Positions 33,745-45,700 of a DNA stretch of 64,000 nt are shown piece by piece. The stretch is taken from IMG/VR virus record IMGVR_UViG_3300020442_002322, positions 1-64,000 of that record; one strand, given 5' to 3'. Both the position numbers and the translations under genes were made by a program. This stretch comes from a virus. Each line of letters starts with the position of its first letter. The stretch's first letter is position 1. Below the pieces are notes generated by a model. That model did no database searches, was not told where the DNA came from, and saw only the letters and a program-made list of their open reading frames with translations.

Positions 33745-36700
33745 TAGGTAACTCCGTTGTATTTTCTCTTAGGAAGTCAGCTATGTCATTTTTTGCGTCT
33801 GCTAGGCTAGTTCCTGGTGTAGTCCATGTCTGTCCTAAGCGTCTAACAACCACAATTTTTTCTTCTTCTTCAGGTGTGCGGTACAATGTAAGCGTACTTC
33901 CACTGAGTGTAAACTCTGGATCTAGCGTTACATCGCCTTCTGGACTATCTTGATCAATAAATCTAGTCACAAAAGTGCCTGCACTGTCCTTTTTGTCAAC
34001 TTGATAATTGCTTATAGCATTTTTACGTAGTCTACGCCCTGCCATAAACACCTCAAACTCGTTGACGCTTGTTGGAGTAAAATCTAGCTCAAATACACCA
34101 GTTGTACCGTCTGGAGTGTACACTGTTGTATAAATCTCATCTTTGTATGGAACAGTATTCTGTGGGCTTTGATCTTCTACCTCAGTGCCTGCTGTTAACA
34201 AAGCATTTACTCCTGTACCTAGTGTGCCTCTTCTTAGCTGTCTTAAAGAATTACCCTGTTTAACAAGATATTCAATACGCTCGCCGTTTATAAACACAAC
34301 ACCCGGAATACGTGATGTTTTGTTTGGCTCAGCTAATCCAGTAGCACTTACTAGATCAATCTTTGTGTCGTACCAATTCAAATCATTAGCAAGTTTATAC
34401 ATTGATTTATCATCAATTCGCTTGTAATGTGTTCTATTCAGAACGTCTTTGAATACTCTGTACCCAAATTTTTGTGTAAGTTTTTCACCTGCAAATTCAA
34501 TAAATTCTATTTTGTCATTTGCACTAATTGGTTTAACAATACGTAAATAATTTTTATCTTCAGTCAAATAGTAATCTACATTAGGCACAAGTCTATCACC
34601 ATTAATAATAACCCAAACATATTCTGTATCTACTGCATCATTTCTAAGTTTTAATATACCATTGCTTAGATTATAATAATCTGCATAACTTTGTGTGCCA
34701 GGTACAAGAGTTTTTCTTGTAAGCATATCATATTTGGTTCTAGAAATATCTTGGCTATCATGATTACTTAAAGTTGTTACTTTTACTGTTGCGCCTAATG
34801 CGGGTGCAGTATCAAAATATAATTTATCTCTTGATTGAATAAATCTACGTGTGCTATCATCTGCTATACCTATGTATCCAAATGCATACTGGCCATCATT
34901 TATAACAAATATTTCTAAGTTATCTCCTACATTTCCAACGCCCGGCGATAGTGTAACACTCCCGTTAGCACCATTCCATCTATAATCAACATTTTTAACA
35001 ATTAATTCATTATTTAAATAAACTTCAACTTCAGCATTTTGTATTTCACCTGCATAAAACTGCCAATCATCAACAGCATATTCTCTTGCACTTGTCATTG
35101 TAAAGTCAATATTATATCCTGTGTCTTGTAATACATCATCTACAGTTACAATAGTGTTTTGTTGTACAGGTAATCCTCCAGTAATTGCACTATTAAGTGT
35201 GAATATGGTTGTACTGCCGTCGCCTGTAAATGTTTGAGTGCTTGTTGCACTATAGGATTGAGATGCACTATAAAATAAACCGTAATCAACAAGTTCACCA
35301 TTTTGTGGCGGATGATTAAACTGTATAGCAATTAATCCAGCATCGTCACCGTATGTGCTATCAGTTTTGAACAATGTTGAAGTAATAGGTTCTCCGTTGA
35401 TGTTTACAAAGTGTGTTGCATTGTCTACCCAAGTAACATTTGTAACAAAAGTATTTGTACTTCCATCTGCTACAAAATTATTAATGTCTAGAATTTTAGT
35501 TGCACTTTCACCTACAACAACAATACTTAACACTTGTCCTGAAGCTGGTGCTGTTGCAAATGTAATTGATTCATTTCTATAATCAACTGTATAATTTGTA
35601 ACAGTGTTACTTCCTAATTTTACAAATACACCATCATTATTCATAGGTTTCATACCCATGTTAAATGTTGTAGTTGTGCCATCTGTAGTGTAAAAATTAC
35701 TTTGGATATTACTTGCACCGTCATCTGGTCTATGATAAACTTTTATATCTACTGTATCAGCAATTTTTCCTGGTACTAATTCTTCAGGTCCAGTTGTGTT
35801 TACTGGTGTAATAAAATTGTCACCGTCAACAACTATTTCTGCGGCATCAATACCTTTTGCATTACTATAATTTAACTGCCCGCCTGTAAGTTGTGTATCA
35901 TAACTTGCAGTGTCAGGTTTGAAACTTCCATCACTTGTTGTTTTCCTTATAATAAATGTATCACCATCTACTGTTGAAATACCAAGCGTATCTAGATCTA
36001 ATTCAGTTTGTCCGGCGCCTGTAATACTTTGCATTAGAGCATTTTTGTTTGCACCAGGATTACTTAAATCAACAAAATTAGGGTCGTCAATTCTAACATT
36101 GTTTTTGTATATGTTGTATGTTACACCACTATCTAATGCATCTTCGGAAGCCCATTCCATAATAGTTGTAGAACCATCTATGTAAATTACAATATCTTCG
36201 TAAGTGTTATCATATAAATCGTATGGTTCAATACCATAACCTTTCGCTTCAAAACCTGCTGTTGCACTAAAGTCGAAACTTTTTACTTCTACGCCGCCAA
36301 AGTCAATTCCGTCCATTAGTTGTGTTACATCTTTACCAACCATTCCATCTGTTGGTTTGTAGTAACTTTCTATTCTGTCTTGTGCATTTAACAATGCTGG
36401 AGAAATTTCATAATTTACAGTAATAGCAGAACCTACCTTTGGAGGTGTAGTAAACAAAATTCTACCTTTTTCTCTTGTATATGTTTTTGTTGTATCTACA
36501 ATATTACTATAACTATATTCACTTCTCAATAATTCTACATTATCAATTATTATTTGTATCTTATTTGCATTAATTGTAAGTGGCCATTTCAGATCGAAAA
36601 TTTGCTGTGCGCCTGTACCTACAAAAGTTTCAGATTTCTTCACACTTAAGATGTATGGTGTGCCGGATACTCTGTCAAATTTGCTAATAACTTTGACCCC

Positions 36701-39700
36701 TCTTGCCTTACCTCTACCCATTACTGCTGTTGCTTTGGCATCTTTGCCTCCATCTTTGATGCTACCGTTGATTACAACTTCTGGTGCAGTTTTATAATTT
36801 TTACCAGGATTAGTTACTTCAATATAACTAATTTTATCTCCATTCAAAAATGCTATTGCAGTCGCTCCGGAGCCGCCGCCACCTTCAAGTGTAATTTTAG
36901 GAGCAAGTAAATAACCTTCACCTTTATCACCAATTTCTATACTTGTAATTTCGTGCCCTACATTATCTCTCCACCATTTATCTGGATAGTCACTAGTGCT
37001 ATTACGTAGAGAAATAACAGTATCATTTTTTATAGTTGCTTTGCTAGGTTCAATTTGTTTTGTATTAAAATTATAACGTGGTGGTAAATCAAAATCTGTA
37101 ACAACACTTCTCGTTGCTTCAGTTTTTTCATAAGCACTTACGTATTGACGTATTTTTGTTTTGAACGGTTTGACTTCGCTTATATAATCTTGGAAACTAT
37201 CAATGTTATCGTTTTTATATGTAATTTTTTGTTGTAGTTCTCCAACATTATGAGTTGCATTTATAAAACTTGTTTTAAATGCCCAATCTAAATTAGGCTG
37301 TTCACTAAACGCATATCTTAAACTTGATAAGAACAATTCATTGTATTCAGTTTCTAAATCGTCAACAAATAAACTATCTCTAATTACTTCTAAAATAATA
37401 CGTGTTTCTTCCACAGGCTGGTTATCATAAAATTCTGTATCAAAAGTATTTGTATCAAAACCAGTTTTATTTAAATCAGTATTATAAAGTGTGTCTAAAA
37501 ATTGTATTGTAGCATCTTGTTTACCAATAACTTTGTAATTAACAGTGTAATCTTCATTTTCTTGGTTATCAATTTTTTCTAGAAGCAACCAACCGCCTGT
37601 GCCTACGCTGTTAATTTTAACTGTGCTTCCAATTGCATTTTCTAAACCACTCAATTGATAACTAAAATCTATTAAATTATCAATTTCTGTGAATTGATTA
37701 TATCCAGTTGCATACCAATCAATATATTTCCAATATTGACTTACATTGTACCTTTGAGAAATAGTTCTATTGAATTTTGTACCATTAAAATTGTACGTGC
37801 TCCATTTACCTGCAACATTACTATCACTATCAATTAATACAGTAAAGTTTCTTACAGTTAGTGTAGTATTGTTGTCATAACCTTCGCCAGGATCAACTAT
37901 ATTCACACTAGTTATTTTGCCAACTTCGTCGATAGTAGTTTCAATAATTGCATCTCTACCAATACCATTTACAGTAACTTTGGGTCCTAGTCTATTTCTT
38001 GTTGTTGTACCAACTACATAACTTGGATCTTCATATCCTCTTCCTGCTTTTGTAATTGCTACACTCTGTATTTTACCGTCAGCAATAGTAGGAGTCAATT
38101 CAGCAGTTTCTCTTTTTGCTGTTCCTACGTATTGTAAGTCTTGATATGTATCAATATTAACATCATACTCACGTCCTGTAATCAAAGGTTTAGGATCATT
38201 TAATGATAATTTCGAAATATCAAATTCGTCTACAATTATATTATCTTTTACAACTGTGTTCACTCTTTCTATAGCCTGTTTTAGAGCTTCTGTTCTATTA
38301 ATAAACATGCTTTGTCTTGGACTATTTTGTATACCGTATTTTGCTTTTGCACTTAAAGCAGGATCAGGCACAGTTCTACGTTTTGTATCGTAACCTATTA
38401 AACTATCAAACCATTTACGTTCAATATCTCTAGTAGGTTTACTGCTACCTAGACCTTGTGTGAGTAAACTATATTCATTATGAATATTTTGTGTTTTGTT
38501 ATCTAAAGTATAATATCTAAGATTTAATGCAATATTTCTATCATCCATTACACTTGCACAATTAAACAATGTATATCTATTCTTGCCCATTAATGCAACA
38601 AATTTGTAACCTTGTCCTGCAGGATTTTGAATTAAATTTGTAACTTCATTTGCACTAATTTTTCTAAAGTCTACCGCTGGCACTGTTTTTTTATTTGCTA
38701 CCCAATAAAAGTATTTTGCTTTACTTGTTTTTGCAATCGGATCCCATACTAAACGTTGAGAATACACACTATCATCATATCTAGTAACACCACTTATGCC
38801 TCTGCTGATGCCTTCATTAGTATCCGCAAGTTCATTCCATTCACTAGGCAATAGATCACTTTGCACCCATTCATACACTTGTACTCTTGTGCTTGGAAAT
38901 ACTTCTCCCCAATAATTTGTTTGATATGTAATATCATTCATTTGATAGTTGTAAAATTTAGCAGAACCTACATCCCACCATAACTTCCCTACATATGCAT
39001 CGCCCCATGCATTTTCTTCATCAACCACTACATTACTATCACCTATGCTATAGGTAGCAGGATCATAATATGTTTTGAAACTTAATTCTTGTTCTGCTGT
39101 ACCAGCAATCTTTCCTTGAACAGGATCAATAAAATCTAAATCTTCAACAATTACATTTGTTTTTGTATTGTACAAGAATACATTTTTAATGTTATCTATA
39201 TCAACTTGGTCTATAGGAGTTCTGTGTTGCTTCCATGCTTTAGCACCAACAGTTTTTCTAAAGTCAACAATCTGACCTATAAACGTAACACCATCTGTAC
39301 GTCTTGGCATTGCAGTATAAACGTGGTTTTCTCGTACAAGTAAATTTTTTCCAAAGAACATACTATCATCATCTTCGTAAATAAATTCTTGTGCATAAAC
39401 AAGCGTATCGTTAATACGCTCGTACATGTATACCGCACCACTATCTTTTTGAATTGTTTTAAATCTTGTAAATTCGTTGTCAAACACTGTTGAACTTGCA
39501 TCAAATGTTGTTGCAATATTAATATCACCTTGTAAACTATTAACTGCTAATTGATTGCCATCAAAGTTAATTGCGTTTCCAAAGTTTTCATTTTGTTCAC
39601 CACTAGGACTATTAAGAATTTGTGACTGTACAAATTGTCCGCTTTGCAATGTGTAGATATACACACGACCTTGATTTTCTTTAAGTGCATCGTTATATGG

Positions 39701-42700
39701 TTCGCCAATTGCAATCATTTCGCCATCTTTTGCAATGCTAACACTGTCACCAAAACCTGTATAACTTCCTGTTGATAGATCTAGATACGGTGCTTCTAAA
39801 GTTTGTGAAAGAATATATTGTCCTTGTGGTAATCTTCTATAAATGTTTACAACTCTTTCGCCAGTACTATCATTACCTTGAATACGTGTGCTTACAATCA
39901 TCACACTACCATCTGGTGTTTGATCAAAACTACGTGCAAACTCTCTAATGCCAAACTGCGGATCAAAGAAATTTTCACCGTTCAATTGCTGTACTCCTAA
40001 ATTTGGAATTTTACCTGTGTGTGCAATACCAACATCTACTGTATCCCAGTCAGTAGTAACAAAGGCACTACCGCTTGCAATATTTCTATTAGCTTGATAT
40101 AAATCACCATTGTAATCTACAATCTCGTCTTTAATATAGAAAGTAGATGTGTCAAACTCTCCTCTATAATTTGGATTGATATCTAATTCCCATTCGTATG
40201 TGTTGGCTCCTTCTTTACCGTGCCTAATAAAATGTATGCTTCCAGGCAATGCTCCACTGCCGTCACCTTTAGAACCAACTGATAGAGTATATTTTAATCC
40301 ATCTTTTGCAAATTGAATTTCGTCCCCTAGCTTCGCATAATCTGCTCTATCAGGAACAGTGTATGCATTTGAAAAAGCAAACTGTCCTGTTGTGCCTTTT
40401 TCATATACAGAAAATAATCCTTCGTACGTAAGTCCACTTCTTGATGCCGCTTGACTATCTGTTAATGGAAGATTCTTCACAATTTCCCAATCTCTATTAT
40501 TTGACGCAGGTATATTTGGTTCTCTTGCAATACCTTGCAAAGTAGTTTTATTGTAGAACCAATATTCAAAATTAGTAAGTTCAGTTGTTGGAGCAGTTGG
40601 GAAGTCTGATGTTTCTTGTAGGACAATAATTTTACCAATGTTTCCGTATCTAGGAAGTGAAGTTGCTTTAATTTCTCCCATAGGACGATCGGTACCTCTG
40701 CGTCTTACAATTCTGTTCATATCACCAAAATCGTCACCTAAACACCACTGTCCTGAAACATTTTTTACATAGACCCTAACATCGTTAAACTGTCTTCTAT
40801 AGAATACTATTTCAGCAGTGCCGCCTAAAACTTCATCTACTATTATATCACCAACAACGGGTTCGAAAGGAAGTTGTGTAACAGTTTCAAATTCTGTAAA
40901 TTCAAAATCAATATATCCATCCCATAAATCATATACAGTGTGTTCTTTGTTTATCAATGCACTACTAAAAGTTGTATCAGTAAAATCGGTTTGACCACTG
41001 AAGTCATCTACAATCATTCTAAATGTATCACCTACTGATAGTGTGCTTGTAAATGAAGCAGGACCTCTGACTGTCCATAGATCGGAAGATTGTAAAGCAA
41101 ACACATTTAACGGATCGCCTTCATAAGTTAGTGTTTCCATAAATGCCGCTTGATCATTTTTATTAATGACTCTACTTTGTTGTGTAGCGAGAGTTCTGCC
41201 TGCTTCTTTGGCATCAATTATGTTGTGATAAAAATTAGGTGTAGTTCTGCCACTGCTTGTTGTAAGCAAATCTTGATAGACTAAACTGTGCCCTGGATCA
41301 ATAAAAACATTAGTGCTATCTGCACTAGTTTGATATGATGGAGAATTAATCATCCAATAACCACCTAGTGTTCCTGTAGCATCTTGATAGTCTTCTGTAT
41401 AGTCACCAATTCGTAAAGAACCAACAAATAAAGAACCTGATTGTTGGAAGGTTCCATTAACATCACTTACATAAACCACTAAGTCGTTCAAGTTGTTAGA
41501 AACATAAACAATAGTACCACTTGCAACTGCACTGCTTATAGTTTCACCTACAGCAGGTACATTTACAAAATTTTCTACAAACAAAACATTGTCAACTTTG
41601 TTTTCAATATTATGAGTGCCAGTGATAAAGTTATTGTCTATACCATTAAACTCGCCATCAAAAGGTTGTACATCTACAGTATCACCTTGAATGTTAATGT
41701 AACTATGATTATTCCATTTTAAAACAATGTCATCGCCTGCTGTGCTTCCTTCGTATGCCGCTAAAGGTGCTCTTACAAGTACATGATCAACAATTCTGTT
41801 ATTTAATTTATAGTCAGCTGTTTGCAATAGGTTTAATAGACTACTATCTGTTTCTTTAATAATTTGCAAGTAACTGTTAAAACTTTCAAAATTTACTGCA
41901 TTTACACTTGGATCAATATTTTGCACTGCTCTAAATAACACAGGTCCATATTGAACTATGTCAGCTTTACTGTAAGGTGTTCCTTGATTAAATTTACCTT
42001 TGTAAAAACTTACTGTATTAGAGGCTTGTGGACTACCGACTACAATATATTTTCCGTCTGGACTTACAGCAACACTTTCGCCAAAGTTTTGACTGCTACC
42101 GGAGCTACCGTCATAGGCATCGCAAAATCCTGTCTCAGCTACAATTTCCTGATCCAGTACAAAGTTTGTGCTGTCACTTGGACGCTTGTAAATATGCACT
42201 TCACCGTTTCCTTTGAAAGGTAATCCTACTGCCATTACTGTATTGTTTTGATTAACACTTATACTATGGCCAAAACCGTGATATGTGCTATCTAAATCTG
42301 CTGTGCTTCTAATAACTTGGTGTTCATTATAAATTTTATTATTTTTATATACTGCCCATTTACCAGTATCGTCATTATCAACCCAAATTATTTCGTTGTC
42401 TTTAATATTTGCTGTAACATTATTGTTTGCTTCTTTTAAGTCAGCTACTCTGTTGCTTGTAAAAATACTGATACTGCCTGTTGGATTGGTCTCATCATAG
42501 TTGTTCCAATCTGATGTTGACGCAGTAAATTCTACTGCATTTAAATATACATTTGTTGCTTTGTAAAATCCATCTAGTGTTTTGAATTTTTCGGTATTCA
42601 TATTATTGATACCAAATATATCGTCTTTTGCAAATTCTGTAATTGTTTTGTTCATGGTCAATGTTACAGTATCGCCACGCTTTTCAAATCCTTGTATAGT

Positions 42701-45700
42701 AAGCCTAGTGTTTTCATGCTGTAGTACGTCCCAAGACTGTTTATCTGTTGCTACCCAAATATAACTAGATTCATTAATTTCATTTATATCAAATTCTAAT
42801 ATCCCATCTTTATTTGCAACAGCTCGATTAACATCGTCTCCTGTAACGTACCCTACTGTCTTAACAAATTCTTCGTCTGTATATTTTGTTGGAATACGTG
42901 TTTTTGCATAATCGTCTGGTGCTAAAAATAGTTCATGGTCTGCAATTCTGTAAATTAGATCTGTAGGATCAACAGGTTTTGTTTGAACTAATTCAACCGG
43001 CTGTGGTTCTAATTTAAACTGTGATTCGTCAAGTTGCCATTCTATTTCATCAAAATTATCAGTAGCACCATATTGTGAATTTTTAATTGCCCATTCTTCA
43101 TAGAAGTCAACACTTTCTTTATTAGCACTAGCTAGACTGTCAAATAATTTATCAATAGCATTTCTAGTGCCTTTGTCTTGAATAAAACCTTGATAAAATT
43201 TATACTGACTAACATCATCTTGGATAATGTTATCTAAGTATTGTCTTTTCTGATATCCAATAAGGTGTTGTGCTAACTTTTGCTGACCAGCGTCAAAGTT
43301 ATCACTTTCAAGATCATAAAAGTCAGTAAACTGATTAATTCTATAATCAAAGTTTGTTTTTAATTTTGGTTGTGGTCTTTGATCTAGCTTTTTCCATTCA
43401 ACAGCATTAAAAGACTGTTGACCAATAATTTTTACATTTGCACTGTAATAAAATTCTTTATATTTTACAATAGTTCCAATGTCGTAATCTTTATATTGTT
43501 CCCAATCTACAACTTCACCTTTATCAAAAATAAATCCTTTGATATTTAAACTACCATCCCAGTCGTCACTGATATATCCTAAAGCACGAATTCTATTTTG
43601 CTTGTACCCTGTAACAGGTTCATAAATGATATCACCAAAAATACTTGTATTATCAAAAAGTACAACGTGTTCATTTTGCACTGTTGGCAAGTCAACCATG
43701 TAAACACCGTTAGCACTTTCAGCAATATCCATTGTGAATTCATTACCATCTCTATTAATTCTAGTAAATGTATAACTTAGTGGATTGCCAGAACTATCCT
43801 TAATGCTGTAGCCATAAAATGGATCTAGCAAATCATCTACAACATGATAATCTTTACGAAATTTTAACCTATTAGCGTTAGGACTTAATGCAATAACTGT
43901 GCCGGCCGCCCAATTTTGTGTAGTCCAAAACATAAATTCTTTAGCACTTGCACGCCAATCTTCTACTTTTTGTGTATCGTTATTGTAATAATCAAAAGTA
44001 AATCCTGCAGATTCTAAATAAGAGTTATATCCTAAAATAAACGATACAACTTCATCTACTGTTTCATATACAGTTCCGTAAGGAACTTCAGTAATTTTTG
44101 TTGAAAAGTTTTTAGGAAACTTTGCAGTCACTCCGCCTCTGACAGGAAGTGCATCAAGCTCTACAAATTTAGTTGCATCAAATGTTTGTGTGCTTACATG
44201 GGCTTCTGTAACTCTATAAAATTTAACTCCATATCTTACAAACTTGTCGTCTGTGTATCTTCTACCTTCTTCCCATTCAACAAAAGGTTCTGATATGCCT
44301 CCAATGTTAACATTTGGATCACTTTGTCTTGTTACTGCTTCATTAATTTTAAATATAGGATTATCTAAGTTATATCCTCTTACAACATATCCGTAGGATT
44401 GTTTTTCAACAATAACACCACTATATGTAACAATATCTGTAGCTGTGCTTTTGTTTAAAAATACTTGATAATTTTCTTTAGGTAAAAATACGTTTCCTTT
44501 ATTTAGAGGCGTTCTACTGTCTAAAATAAATCTAAGTTTATCATTATCTGTATATGCACCTAATTTTAATCCTAACTGAATAAAAATAGATTGCAAATTA
44601 CTTCTATAATCATTAACTGTTTTTGCTCCATTTTCTAAAACATAACCTACTACATAATTTACTAAGCCGCTTGTAAATATTCTTGTAGTATCATCAATTA
44701 TGTTTGTAAACTGTAAATTTTTTGCACTTATTGGTTTTATTTTATCATAAACAATTTGACCGCTTAAATTTTTGCTGATTCTTGATAGGTCCCAACCAAT
44801 ACCAAAAACTTTCGCAGGTTGATTCAATAGCCATGCTTTAATTATACTAAAAGGATAGTCACTGCTTTTACGCCATGCATACTCTGCAGGACTACTGTCT
44901 CCAAATACAAATCCTAATTTTGTAAACTGTAAAACATGACCACTAGCATAATTACTTGCCAGCGGACTTATTAAATTACCTTCATCATCTACAGGAATAT
45001 GTTTTGTTAATCCAGGGCGAACAAACCTTTTATCGTAAATAATTGCTTTATTAGGTTCTGCAATTTTTCCTTGCTCTAAATCTTCCCAAAGAATAAGATT
45101 ATTATTTGTGTAAGGTGCAGGTCCGTATACATCGTCCCACCATTTTGGCTTGACTGAAAATCCTAACATCTCCCACGGATGTGTATGCGGACGATCTGTA
45201 TCGTATGCTTCTTGATAAACTTCTCTCCAAAAACCTGCAAGTGTTTCACCGTTAGGTCCTGACATGCGTGAATAGTTAAATGTGAAGCTGTTTGTTTCAT
45301 TCCAATTACTATTTGTTGTATAATCTACTGTGCCTAAGCTCTCACTCCATCTTACAAAGTCTCTGATTAAAACATTATCAATTTGCTTTTTTGTAAACTT
45401 TGTATTTCTATATTTGCTAGGAATAAAGTCTTTTACATTTAATTCTTCGTGTGTAGACACTTTTATATTATTATAGATTCTTTTTTCTAATTCTAAAATT
45501 AGATCATCTCTATAGTCATTGTACGCAACAGTCTTACTTCCATCGTGTCCTATAATAACACCTGTATCTACTAGGTAAGTATTATCAACTATTTTTTCAG
45601 GTGTATATTTAGGATACAATCCTAACTTTGTAGGTGTAGGTGGAATATAGTTTGCATCTGTCGATTCATATTCATATATTTCAATTTTGTCGCCCTCAGC

